Below, in pieces: positions 25,166 through 36,545 of a stretch of 64,000 bases of DNA. This stretch comes from Vermamoeba vermiformis (Eukaryota; Tubulinea; Echinamoebida). The translations under genes were made by a program, and so were the position numbers. The notes under the pieces were generated by a model. It saw only the letters and a program-made list of their open reading frames with translations. It searched no databases and was not told the DNA's origin. Position 1 is the stretch's first letter. Each line of letters begins with the position of its first letter. The stretch is from the NCBI GenBank assembly GCA_045837725.1, contig JBEWZL010000260.1, forward strand, positions 310,001 through 374,000. The letters are read 5' to 3'.

Positions 25166-25257
25166 AACGGAATCCTCATTTTGAAGTGATTCACTTGGGC
25201 TTGGACGTGTCATCTTGCCAACAAACTTCGTGTCAAAAAAAAACGACGTCATGGCGG

Positions 25258-27574
25258 CTAACATGGTTCCTCTTTGAAATGCACGAGCATTGGCCACCGT
25301 TCAGATTCGATGTTTTGTGAGGGTGTGCCTACGAAGTGTTATCAATATACCTGAATAGGTAATAGAGTAGTTACACTTACTTCGGTGCACACGGATCTCC
25401 AAGTGCTGCAGTCGCGTCAAAGTTGTCAAATGATTCATGTCAAAATGCGTGCAAGGAGACTTTGCATAGTACAAATCAAAGTGACCTAGTCTCGTCAACT
25501 GTTTCAAGTTTTGCAACGCCAAGATTGAATCTCCGTTTGAATAAATGAATCAGTTGAAATGCTGTTCAATTTGGTGCATTGAGCCAAGTCAGTCCACGGT
25601 ATTGGATCCGATAAATAACCAATGGAAATCTGCTCGAGATTCCCCAATTCTGCCGGATCCATTTCTATCGCACTTTCCGACTCCTTCTGAGAGTCAAAGG
25701 CGAAATTTCGCAGTTTGGTAATGCCGCGAAGGTTCACTAAGCTGGCAACTTGCATTAATTCCAAACTTGTCAAATTACTAAGTGACGATACGTTGAGTGA
25801 CTCCAATGGTTGGTGATAATCGCAAGAGATAGTAAGTGATTGTAAGTTGGTCAAGTTCGTCATATTATCAAGGCCTTTGCATTTGTTCACTGACAAGTAA
25901 AGTGAGGTCAATTGAGTCATTGTCATGAACGGTGCCACGTCATCAAGTTCATAAGCTTCGTTGTGGAGATGTTTCACGTAGAGCTTCAGCGACTCTAACT
26001 TAGTCATCGCACTAATCTCCGCAATGCAATCTTTGTGGTCTTGAAAGATTATCATGTGAAGTGCCTTCAACGTGTCGGTGTTCAACTGTGGCAGTAAATT
26101 CTTCACACTTCCAAAGGGAGCCGCTCCTCCCATTAATAGCGTGAACGACTGTAGCTTTTGTAGCTCACGGACATCGATCGCGTCAATTAGGTGTTGACTC
26201 TTGACCGACAGCACGTTGAGTGACGTGAGGTTAGTGCACTTTGAAATGTGACGTAGTGTTGACATGTCCATTCGAGGTCCAGGAATATACAACGACAAAG
26301 AATTCAATTGGTGCCACGGAATGTCATCTTCGTTCTTTAGCAATACTTTTCGCAATGAGAGTGAAGTCAGATTGCGAAACATGTTGGCTGAAAACTGGTA
26401 CTCTGTGCATCTTTCGTATTCTGGATTGTCAGTAAATAAGGCGTTGTATCCACCTTGGTAATCGATTGACAAAGACCTGATTGGCGTGGGATCGTCAAGC
26501 TTGATGTTAATTGCAGGATCTTCCTGTCCCCAAGTTAGCGCTTTTTCAGGCTTAGATATTAGTTCCAATGACACCAAGTTGGGTAGCGTAATTTCAATCT
26601 CGTTTGTAGCGCGTCGAACGTGAAGACGAGTCAATTTTGACAGGTGTTGAGGAGTTGCAGGTGTGATGTTATCAGCCTCGAGCGACACGAGGTTTGTAAG
26701 ATGAATCAATGTCGGGCCATCAATGTACGCTTCTTTCGCACTCAAGCAAGTGAGTTGAGTGAGTGATGTGAGGTGTGCCATGTCTTGCACACTCAGTTTG
26801 TGAGGTTTGTTGAATGTGAGTCCGAGTGGTTTTTGATAGCGACCAAACACTCGCACCAAATGCTCCATCTCTGATGGGAGAACCAATCCGAGATTGAATT
26901 GCGATAATCCAACACTGTTGAAGAATAATTTGGATACAAGATGGACACTCGATCTTTGATCTTCTTTTGCAATTGATGACGCGATCAATTGTAATAATTC
27001 CAGCGGTAAATCCAGGATATTTAATCCCTAATAAGAGGAATTATTGATAAATGGCTGTAAGAATAAAGAAGCTAAGTATTTATACCTGGGACGGTATCGC
27101 GTTTTGGATCTGTTGTCGTCGGAGTGCAGCCTTTTCTGCGGGCATCTTCGCCAAAAATTCTGATACTTTCGACGTAATTGAATGTACATATTTATCGAGT
27201 GTTGGTGACTTGTCTGCAAGAGCTTCCTCGAACTGGCAGATCCTTTGCTCAAGGTTAATTTTAGTAATTTAAACATTATTTAATTAATCATTTAAATTAA
27301 TTACCCTTTGCTCTGTACTGGGATTTTCTGCGCCTGTTGTAATAATTTGAAAATCTCTTGTCACATCCAGCCTAAAAAAAAAGAATTAAGTAATCTTCGC
27401 ATCAGTTCTGAATCATTTGTAACATAAAAATGATAATACTATTATTGTTGATAGTAATGATTGCTTTTTTAAAGCTCAGAGCGATCCAGCTTACAAAATC
27501 GCTCGTAACTTCCGGCGTACGTCTTGGGAATGTTGAGAAGCCTTCCAGTCGATCACGTCTGCCTTGGCTTGCAT
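25258..27574 (-). CDS. F-box/LRR paralogue B with N-terminal KIX-like domain
   Basis: Best preserved of the three. Exons 1-3 (27574-27070) encode about 100 residues: VIDWKASQHSQDVRRKLRAI, then STEQR joined to FEEALADKSPTLDKYVHSIT. This has the spacing of the KIX domain at the start of Mediator subunit MED15 (W...R..K/I..I, then RFEE...DYLRKI..K). Phase-0 splicing joins it to the F-box (ILDLPLELLQLI, HLVSKLFFNSVG) and then about 15 leucine-rich repeats. The last short exon ends at TAG 25258-25260 after the shared LVHFKEEPC motif. One frame slip is needed at a short run near 25536-25538, where paralogues A and C keep the frame. It is either a young pseudogene or intact with a base-call error. 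The MED15 link is inference from pattern. Confidence 0.68.
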
Positions 27575-27682
27575 TATTTGAATAAAGACAATTGATTTTT
27601 GTTGTTAAACATAATTCGTGTCCATTTATTAGCACAGGTTAATTTTTGACCGCAGCAATATTGCAAAGCAACCGAAGCCTTT

Positions 27683-29520
27683 TTATTGATCAACAGGTGC
27701 TTTTGCTTCGCTTTCTGGTAATGCCCTCTGTTGCAAGCAAGGCACACACTGCCTCTCCTTGAAGTGCAATAACATCGGTAACTTTTCCTCTAATATTTGT
27801 TTTGTGACACCAGTCGCTGTGAGGAGCGCGTTAGTAATGACTACTAAGTGTCAATACAAGTACTTACTAGGTACAGTTACTTCGACATGTTGCAGTCGTG
27901 TTAGCTGAGCGATATGATTCGCGTCAAAATGTACGCAAGAGCGAGCAAATAGATTAGCGTTGCCGAGTCTGGTTAAGCGCTTCAAGTTCTCTAGCGCTAG
28001 TACCGAGCCGTTGGTATCAATCGAATCAGTAAGGATATTTTCTAGCAAAGTGCACTGGGCCAGATCAGTCCAGGGTATTGGTGCTGCCGGCCGATTGATG
28101 GAGATTTGATGTGAGGTGTTGCAAGTCATTGATGTCGTAATTGATAGAGCAGTTGAAGTGAAGCTCTTCCAATCTTGTTGTACCACGAATGTCAACATCT
28201 TTAACAGCTAGTGATAGCGATAGCTGTCTCAAATGAATTAAGGACGATAACGAGACACTGTCTAGAGGACAGTTTGCGTTGTCTAATGCAATTTTGAGAG
28301 ATCTCAAATTGGTCATGTTTGTGACATTGTCGAGTCCTTTGCAATTGCCTGCGTTTAACGAGAGAGAGTTCAATTGAGTCATTTTCACAAGTGCGGACAT
28401 GTCCACTGGTTCGTAGTGCAATGTAGGGTGGCGCACGTGTAGATTCAATCGCTTTAAGTTGGTCATCTTACTGACTTCGGCAAAGCAGTCTTCGTGATCG
28501 TGCCAAACGGTCACGTGCAAGCTCGTCAAGGTATCTTTGTTTAACTGTGGGAGAAGGTTTCTCACACTTCCAAAAGGCGCTGCACCACCAATGAGGAGCT
28601 GGAACGATTCCAGGTGCTTCAATTCCTTGACGTTGATGTTGTCGATCATGTGTTGATTGGACATTCCAATAATGTGGAGCGAAGTCAGAGTTGACAGACT
28701 GCGAGATTGAATGCAACAATGCATCGTCAATGCCTTTCGCCGGCATGTTCACCGACAGTGCTTTCAACTGATGCCAAGGGACGTCGGACTTGTTCTGGAT
28801 GAAGACACGGTTCAACGACAGTGACGTGAGAGTGTTACACATATCGGCGGGAAATAGGCAGTAATGTACTGATAGTCACGCTGATCGGACCAACTCCAGC
28901 GATTGCAAGCGCTTGAACTGACGTAGCCAATATTCAGGAGGGCTCACTTCTGATTTGACTGTCAGCGACGTCACAACGGTGCTTGTCGTATTGATCCATT
29001 CGTTGCTAGTGTTTGTAAAGTTCAAGGTCTCTAACTTGCTCAAATGAGCGATGGAAAACGTCGCCAGAGTTTTGACGTTATCAGCCTCGAGCGACACGAG
29101 ATTTGTAAGATGAACCAATGTCGATCCATCAATATACGCTTCTTTTGCACTCAAGCAAGTGAGTTGAGTGAGTGATGTGAGGTGTGCCATGTCTTGCACA
29201 CTCAGTTTGTGTGGTTTGTTGAATGTGAGTCCGAGTGGTTTTTGATAGCGACCAAACACTCGCACCAACTGCTCCATCTCTGATGGGAGAACCAATCCGA
29301 GATTGAAGTGCGATAATCCAACACTATTGAAGAATAATTTGGACACAAGACAGACACTCGATCTTTGATCTTCGTGCGGTACAAACTTAACGATAGACTT
29401 GACCAATTCCGCTGGTAAATAATTAATATTCAAAGCCTGAAAAATAATATCAGCATATTACTCGGATAGGCAAATGTTAAACGTAGGTAGTACCTCGGTG
29501 GATTGGTGATCGTGTTCCAT
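27683..29520 (-). pseudogene. F-box/LRR paralogue C, decayed
   Basis: Same plan as A: short first exon (MEHDHQSTE), F-box (LNINYLPAELVKSIVKFV, CLVSKLFFNSVG), leucine-rich repeats, and a last exon with TGVTKQILEEKLPMLLHFKE and CVPC. Damage: an in-frame TGA at 28876-28878, a shift near 28695-28705 and another near 28120-28140. About 295 bases over the F-box and first repeats (29077-29373) are nearly identical to paralogue B, while the rest has diverged strongly, pointing to gene conversion. Upstream, 29521-29951 holds no gene that I can see. Confidence 0.8.
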
Positions 29521-29951
29521 TTGATCTTGTCTGCCGTATGGTTGTTCGCTCTTTCTTTGATATATATATAAAATAGAGGCAATTAATTCGAATTTTTTAG
29601 TCCACTAATAGGAATTGGAGGGTTCTTTGTACTTTTCAACTTCCAGAATCCGGATTCTACGGTTAGAGTCTTATCGCTTCGGACTGAGACACCACAATCC
29701 AAAGTTGGTCTTACATATCCTGAACTACTAATAATACACCAGAAAACACCTGAAAAATGCTTTTCAGTCGCGTAGGTAAAACAAATTTTTTTATTTTCTA
29801 TTTTTTATTCGGAGCAGCCGCGAAGAAACACTAATTACGTAGCATGACTCGTCAATAATTCACGAATATGACATTTCCTTGTACTTCTAAAGTTTAATTT
29901 TATTTTTCGTATCGATTATTCGGTAGGTTACAATATTCAAAATCATTTAAA

Positions 29952-30842
29952 TTAAAGCAAAAGAACAGCAACAATATTAACGAGGCCGAATACAAGGCAG
30001 TGAAAGGAGGATGCGCTGCTATTTTTGGTTCCAAAATCAACTGAACCGCTAATAGTGAGATCGTCGACCAACAAGCAGCTGCCTTCGTATTTAGGCTTGT
30101 ATGAGCGAGCGAAGTTTCGCAGAGTGTTTGGCTTGTTTGAAGCAAGCAAACTGTTGCCACAGGCCCAAACGTCGAAGATCACCTCGTCATCGATTGTTTT
30201 GTTGAAAATTCCCACAGGCTCGGCAGGAGAATAGTTAGTATTAATAAGTACGTCGCTGGCGTCCATAAGAACGGGAGTAAAGCTGTATTCTCCGATCGGC
30301 ATCTCGGGATACTCGATGGCAATCTTGGGAGCCTTCTTGCGCAAACGAGCAGCATCGATGTCGGGTGTATCCGGGTGGAATATTCTAAAGTCGATAGTCA
30401 CGTTGGTCTCGCTCCATCTGTACCACCTTCCACGGAATCGATCCGGATTTGGAATGGATAGATCGTCGGGTACAACAAACGGCGAAGAGTTGAAGAGCTG
30501 TTGACCGTCAGGGCCAGGAATGGGTCCGGTAAGTCCAAGAGTATAGGCGTAGCCAGCTTGCGCCATGAACTTTCTTTCAGCGAACTTCGTTCCAGAGGTA
30601 GCGTCGGTAAAGCTAACCACGATATCTTCTTTAGGAGGGAAAAACGAGACGTAGCTTGAGGCACCACAGAACGGAGTGCTCTTGATGAGTACTTGGCCAT
30701 TGACGACCACGTTGATGGATGTTGGGGAGTCCGGGTTGTAAGTGTTGATGACGCGGATCAGCGCTGGACAGTTGTCAGCTGTGGTATGAACAACGCACAA
30801 TACTACAACAAGTGCTAAATAAGCAAAAAGTCTCGGAGACAT
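29952..30842 (-). CDS. Secreted DUF4397-like protein with GPI-type tail
   Basis: Single-exon gene, 296 residues. It begins with a signal peptide (LFAYLALVVVLCVVHTTA, then cleavage before DNCP). The first 110 mature residues follow the DUF4397 pattern: LIRVINTYNPDSPTSINVVV, NGQVLI, SSYVSFFPP, and TLGLTGPI. The middle and C-terminal part is a second beta-rich region with N-glycosylation sites (NVT, NKT). The last 20 residues are hydrophobic (CLVFGLVNIVAVLLL) after a Ser-rich stretch, a GPI attachment pattern. DUF4397 proteins are cell-envelope or secreted proteins of unknown function. The role here is inferred only as a surface protein. Confidence 0.76.
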   Translation of the reverse strand: MSPRLFAYLALVVVLCVVHTTADNCPALIRVINTYNPDSPTSINVVVNGQVLIKSTPFCGASSYVSFFPPKEDIVVSFTDATSGTKFAERKFMAQAGYAYTLGLTGPIPGPDGQQLFNSSPFVVPDDLSIPNPDRFRGRWYRWSETNVTIDFRIFHPDTPDIDAARLRKKAPKIAIEYPEMPIGEYSFTPVLMDASDVLINTNYSPAEPVGIFNKTIDDEVIFDVWACGNSLLASNKPNTLRNFARSYKPKYEGSCLLVDDLTISGSVDFGTKNSSASSFHCLVFGLVNIVAVLLL

Positions 30843-31703
30843 GGTGTTAAATTGAGCTTACTTCGCGACAATTGACGTCGAGAGAGCAGCTTCAAAATTT
30901 ATAGTTGGTGCGTCACGTGGAGATTTTCTGTGACACGATAAGTGACACGTGCACGCCACGCGAATTACTTAAAATAAATCCGGAAACAAAGAACCATCTC
31001 CGAATTAATACTCCGAAATTTAAGAATATTTTTTCCGGATTCAGGTTTCTTAGTCAAAGACATATCCGTCGCTTGCATGTGTTTACCAGGTGTCATTGTA
31101 AGCTCAAAATAGTATTTTGTATGTATTGATTGGTAATAAAGCAGAGAAATCAGAAAAGCGAACGGGAATTAGGGAAGCGGCCCGAGATAGAGGGAGATTT
31201 GTTGGCCAAAATAGTAAAAATTGCCGCACCTATTCTTAGATGTGGCGCTGGGCAACACGTGGATAAATCGGGCTATTATACTTCAATTTCGGAAATAAAA
31301 TCTCCCGTAGTGCTTGCGGCCAGTCGCTGGATCTACCTCGCAGTTACGCATGCCACAGAACCTAAACGCGTAAAATCGAATTATATACCCAACAAATAGT
31401 AAGAACTCACATTTATTGCAACCTTGACGGTAGGTAAATGCTTTTGTCCTCGTGCCTAATATCATTGTACTTAGTGCTCAATTTTCTGAACTTTCAATTG
31501 CACGCTAACAATTGAATGCTTTGTCCTTGAAATACTTTGCCGAAATGCACATATACGAAATCCATCGATGATGTGATCGGGCAATTATAAACCATCTATA
31601 GATGTCATCGGAAACGCGAGATTTTACTAATGGGTCGTAAAGCACTGGATTTGGCAAGTTATGCTTAAAGTCGGCGCAGATATCTAATTGTTTGAATCCG
31701 GCT
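30843..31703. other. Intergenic region without supported gene
   Basis: About 860 bases between the DUF4397-like start and the PMVK stop. Short open frames occur on both strands but have no recognisable domain, splice pattern or codon signal. The part next to 30842 probably holds the promoter of the minus-strand secreted protein. Confidence 0.5.
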
Positions 31704-32412
31704 TTAGTTGAAGTACGATTGAATACAGTTTGTCAAATGATCTAATCCTTGTTCGTTGTTCTCGCATATTAAGTCCCAGTCTTTGAACTGATCTAGGTCG
31801 ACTTCTGTAGTGTCGCTGTCGATCGGACTCAATTTCCAACCGCGCTGTTCTTTGACGGTGTTGTTAGCTTCTACTCGCACTAATACTAGTCTTTCGATTA
31901 ATTCAGGGTGGTCGTGATGAAATTTCTTAAAGTAGGCTACTTCGAATTGGTGACGAAGATCTGAAATGATCAAAACGTGTTGCTTGTTCGGATCCATTGA
32001 TTTCAGTTGGCTGGTTATGCCCTCACAGAACATTAATACGTTATCAGTCTTCGATTTCGTATAAAAGTTCGTCAGTTCTGTTCTGTGTTGCTCCTAAGTG
32101 GCTCAAGTTAAAACTAACCTTAAGATCGTATTTGCACCGCATAAAAATTCTGTAAAATTCTAAAATATCATAAATATAGCTTACTTTATAATCTCTGTCG
32201 GTAAGAAGACGTTGATAATCAGCTCCAGCTTGGATCGCAAATAATCTCTTGCACTCATCGGCAAAGTGAGTTAATTGCACCAATTTGCTTTGTTTTTCTT
32301 CCAAATATTTTTTCAACACTTGAGCGAACGTGTCTTTGCCTGCACATCGCTTTCCTGAGATCAGTACAACGGTTACTTTCCCGTTGTGGCTAGAATTCTG
32401 GCTGTTATCCAT
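31704..32412 (-). CDS. PMVK: Phosphomevalonate kinase, animal type
   Basis: Converts phosphomevalonate to diphosphomevalonate in the mevalonate route to isoprenoids. Two exons (32412 to about 32187, and about 32094 to 31704) join in phase 0. The P-loop is SGKRCAGKD, as in human PMVK (SGKRKSGKD). Then come FADECKRLFA, ADYQRLLTDRDYK, EQHRTELTNFYTK, IISDLRHQFEVAYF, and the diagnostic QRGWKLSPIDSDTTEVDLD followed by WDLICENN. The family is the P-loop NMP-kinase type, unrelated to the GHMP-fold Erg8 of fungi and plants. The ATG at 32410-32412 is the first in frame. The length, about 200 residues, is normal. Confidence 0.88.
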
Positions 32413-32568
32413 GTAATACTTCAAATAGCAGTAATTTATGTTATTTAAACTATATTTGTTAACAAATAATATTATGATGCTTGTTCAAAAGAAACAAATC
32501 AAGACTGATTTTGAATTTTCTCTTTTACGCCGATAACCAATACAAAGTACACAAGGACAAATATCAGT

Positions 32569-33076
32569 ATGTTACGCAACGTTTTCGCCCGGAATATAAT
32601 TGTTAGAACGAGCAATAAGGCTCCTGCAGCAATCAGAGCCAATCTGTTTGCGCAGTACTCCACCAAATTGAATGTAAACGACTATCCCGTTTCTCATACC
32701 GAAGAAATTCAGCCTAATGGCAAGAAAGTATTCTTTTGCAGGTACTGTCAAGCATTCTAGCCGAAGAAAAAATTTTCGAGTTTTTTATTTATTTTGGAAA
32801 TTGTTGGAACGGACTCTGTACCCTAAATTCTGATATTGTATATTGTATTTCAGATGCTGATGGTGAGATATTAATTTTAACAATTTTTCTTGGCCAGATG
32901 CTGGCAAAGTAAAAAATTCCCGTATTGCGACGCATCACACAAAGCCTACAACGAGAAAACAGGTAACACGCCTATAATATGATACATTGATAGATCGTAT
33001 TGTTTCAGGAGACAAGCTTGGACCTGTTGGCGTGTACGCGCCATCTGCTACCGCTGCTCAACCCGAACAGAAGTAA
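32569..33076 (+). CDS. CDGSH-type (mitoNEET-like) [2Fe-2S] protein
   Basis: Three exons give a protein of about 100 residues. The N-terminus is Arg/Asn/Ala-rich without acidic residues, like a mitochondrial presequence, and lacks the membrane anchor of CISD1/2. The cluster motif reads [17 protein letters not shown]: CxC, a Ser two further on, P-x-C-D and the histidine ligand are all present. The usual Gly of CDGSH is Ala. Splits occur inside the motif (after FCR) at an intron from about 32742 to 32897 and after EKT. The product probably shuttles or stores a redox-active cluster in the mitochondrial matrix. Downstream 33077-33296 is 3' flank shared with a convergent gene. Confidence 0.88.
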
Positions 33077-33296
33077 ATGTTAATAAGGAAAGCGGTTTGT
33101 TGTTTATTTTGTAACATAAATTTCCTTTGTGGTCTTATTATAGAGCTAGCGAAGGCTTTGCACGATCGTAGTTTTGAGATCGATTCACAAATTGCAATTT
33201 TTGAAGCAATTAAGTCAACTTCTTACGGGCATAATATTCCGCTTCTAGCGTTTCTTAGGGAGGCTTTTTCGTAGGCGTGCCATGATTGGTTGAAAT

Positions 33297-34375
33297 CTAA
33301 GCGAGAAATTTTGCCACATCGAATCCAGCTTTAGGTCTCAGTTCATACACGAGACTTAATCTGCTCGTAGTGTTCTTATTAACACGATGAATAGCAGCGG
33401 GATATACACCTCTTGAAATATCTTGCAGCACTTGATCAGCGAACACAATGACGTCTTCAAGCGGTGAACAGTGTCGTTCTATCGTAAGCCACTGTTTGAT
33501 ATCTGGGTGTAAAATCTCCAGACCAGATGTGAAAGCACATGGTACGATTGTCATGAGGCCTATATAAGGGGTCAATAAGCGACAATTCGATAAGGCTAAC
33601 GAAAATGGATGTACCTGGATCCACGTGTTCATGACAGTTAATGACGTCTTGCGCTTGTTCGGTATTGAAATAATGAAAAAAGTCGAATGGAGACGTTGAC
33701 AAAGTTTGACGTGCGTTCAGTGAACCGTTCGTGTCGCAAATGTCAGCCAAAAGTTGTTCCGCATCAATGTCAATGCTACACGGAGAAGCATTAGTATACA
33801 GATAGGATTAATATTATTAACACGTACTTCCATAGTAAATTATTTAAGCAAGTTTTCAGAATGCGCTCTAGCAGATCAAACGCGGCCAAAGTGTTCTTTT
33901 CAAAGTCAGGCATATGAGGCCACTTCATACCAACACCGCGTCGAATTCGAAATAATTCCTAAAAATAACATTAGTATAATTATACATCGAAGGGATCTAC
34001 GTACTTTTGCTGCCGTTGGACTGTTGTAGCCTGCCAAGCCCTTGTTCGATCCAAACTCTTCAAATAAGACGCGCAGATTGTCTTTTTCGTCTTTGGAAGT
34101 TGATGAAAAGAATATTTTGGCGGTATTGTAGGCATTTAATAGTGTTTCCTTGTCTTTAGAATCGAGTGTAACGATCTGGACCGAAAAAAAATTATGGAAA
34201 AATTCCAATCGCTATTGTTAGTTGTAATTCTTACGGCAAATCCATGGTTAGCGATGTTAGAGCTTAGGATTTGAGCTGCATTATTATTTCCTTCGATCAA
34301 ATCCGTAAACGAGATCTTTTCGATCTGGAGGTATCCGATGTTGGCAAATCTTTGTTGGCTTGCATTATCTGCCAT
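33297..34375 (-). CDS. 2-oxoglutarate/Fe(II) oxygenase, IPNS-like
   Basis: Member of the isopenicillin-N-synthase-like dioxygenases. The N-terminal DIOX_N part has the typical ISFTDLI opening and NHGFA. The middle has GLAGYNS and FEKNTLAAFDLLERILK. The iron site is CHEHVDPG (H-x-D) with the distal histidine in AAIHRV, and the 2OG-binding Arg-x-Ser is in TSRLSLVYELRP, so the full facial triad is kept. Five exons join in phase. The substrate cannot be told from sequence: fungal, plant and protist members act on many small molecules. It is divergent from the secreted beta-lactamase-related gene, with starts about 135 bases apart. Confidence 0.86.
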
Positions 34376-34511
34376 TTTGAAATCGGGCGAATAAATAAAT
34401 GAACTCTTCTGGCATTTTCAAGAGCAGTTCAAGTGGGAAAAGAAAAAATCTTGCAAAATCTTCTTTTTATTGTTTGTCAGGAAGGCGATAACAAGAGAGT
34501 TGCGCGTAAAT

Positions 34512-36247
34512 ATGAATAAACTACTCTTAGTATCATTATTGCTCGTGTTGACGAGCGTTGCATCGGCTCAAAGCACAGATGAGCTGTGGAAAGTTGTATC
34601 GGATAAAATCAATGGCTCGTCCGTTAGTGGAGCATACGTCATTATAGGAGATGCCAGAGGAACTGTCTATTCATTTATTAAAGGTAATTAGAACGAGATA
34701 CGATGAAAAATCAAATTTAATTTTTTCTTTCACTGCGTTCTTGCTTTATTTTGCATATTACGTATGTCCATTAATATTACAAGTAATTTTCAGTAATATT
34801 ACAGCGATCGGTGATTTTCGTTAACTGACCAAAATCAATTTCGTGATCTAGGAGATATAACCGACGGCACACAGCTAGTTATCGCTAGCGCTTCAAAATG
34901 GGTTAGCACACTTGTAATTATGAAGCTAATTGAAGAGGTAAAAATTTACAAGCATTTTTCAGATTCGCTTATAGTACCGACTTCGCTTACCATTTCCTAA
35001 TAGGGAACGTTATCCTTATCGATGAAACCTTCCGACATTATTCCTTGGTGGACAAAGGATGTAGCTGATAATAGAACTAGTGTCACAGGTATGACCTACA
35101 TTTAATTTTCGTCGCGACAACATGCTGATCCACTTCGATTTTTCAGTACAACATTTGTTAAGTTTTCAAAGCGGATTTAACGTTGACAACGCGTGCCTTA
35201 GCAACAAAAATATGGAATTGTAAGTATTAATGGTTAAAGAGCTATTCTAGTAGATCTAATGAAATCATTCACAGAGAAGATTGTGCTAAGAGTATTTACG
35301 ATGCAGGAGTTCAAACTGAACCAGGAACTACATTTTATGACGGGTAAGATCTATATTTTTCTATAAAAGTTTTTTGTAAATTTTTTCTCGTAGCGGAAAT
35401 CACTTGCAATTGCTCGGTTTCTTGGCTCAAAATAAAACGGGCAAAAGTTGGACAACGCTCTACAACAACTACGTTAAGGCTCCTCTCGGCGTCTTCACAG
35501 CATACAACGTTGGTGGAACCACAGGAAACAATCCTGGTATTGCTGGTAAGTCCTCAAAGTCCTTGGTTGACACGTGTCAAAGTGACACGTTCTCGCGTAG
35601 GTGGATTGACATCCAGCGTGCCTGATTTCGCTAAGATTGTCCGAGCGTTATTCATGAAAACAGCACTGCAGCCCGAAACTATTGATCTCATGGAACGAGA
35701 TTACACTGGCAGCGCAACGATTGGTTACTCTCCTGCCAAAGAGGCTGGCTTGGGCTGGCGATTTGGTAAGCAAAAATATCATTTAAATCAATATTTTAAG
35801 CCTTAGTAATACACCGCAACCGTTGCCAATGCTCAGCCAAAACGTGAAAAAATGTGGTAACTAAGATATTTTTTTTCATTTACAGCGCTAGGTCACTACA
35901 TTGAATGCAATTCTACGACATGGAAAGACTCGTGTTTGACTGACATGTACATCCGATCAACGCTAGGCTCGTTCGGATTTTACGCATGGCTTGATCGTAA
36001 GATGGACTATTACGGCGTGTTTGGCACGACCGTTTCAACTGGCACTGACTCAGCACAATTTATCAATTCCATTCGATACGACATTGAAGCTGCATTGGCG
36101 ACTTTGCCGCCAGTCGCTGTTACTCCTCCGACTGGATCTAACCCGCCAACTGGAGCTCGAAACCCGAGCTCGCAAACTTCAGAGGCAACGGCCACTAAAT
36201 CGATGGTATTTTGTTTGCTTTTCGTATTGTTGAAATTATTTTTGTAA
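34512..36247 (+). CDS. Secreted beta-lactamase-related serine hydrolase, GPI-type tail
   Basis: Class-C-like (PF00144) penicillin-binding fold. Signal peptide LLLVSLLLVLTSVASA is followed by the mature start QSTDEL. The active-site SxxK is in IASASKWVST; the region around TTFYDGGNHLQLLG matches the Y-x-N motif area (Tyr present, followed by GGN). KAPLGVFTAYN is the usual PLG block. Seven or so short introns join in phase. The C-terminus has a Pro/Thr-rich stalk, then KSMVFCLLFVLLKLFL, a GPI-anchor signal. The start was set at 34512 because the signal peptide begins there; an upstream in-frame ATG at 34470 adds 14 charged residues. Likely an extracellular esterase or peptidase; the substrate is unknown. 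Confidence 0.87.
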
Positions 36248-36545
36248 AAGGTGTTTCGATTGGTTTATGTAAAATAATATTAATATGCTTTAGCGAGATC
36301 CACGTTTGTGGCTGAGTATTCTGTGCTAAACAACAAGAAGCTCCATAAAAAAAAATCGCGGTTTTTGTCCTCTAGATTGAAGGGTTCAAACCCACCAATG
36401 CAGCGGCAACATCGTCTTCAGTGATGTGCTTCAAATCCAACAACTCAATGAACGACTTGTTATCAATGCTCTCCTTTGAATTATCAGTCAATTCGACGCT
36501 GCCACCATCTTCTTCATCTCTTTCGCTAATAAGTAACACATTTTA

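Noticed and set aside
31130-31399. 89-codon plus-strand frame between the DUF4397 and PMVK genes
   Set aside because: No domain, no signal peptide and no splice partners. Composition is like the flanking DNA. Probably chance.
33077-33274. 65-codon frame right after the CDGSH gene
   Set aside because: It starts one base after the stop codon and most likely is 3' untranslated sequence. The reading looks partly coding, but nothing supports a separate gene.
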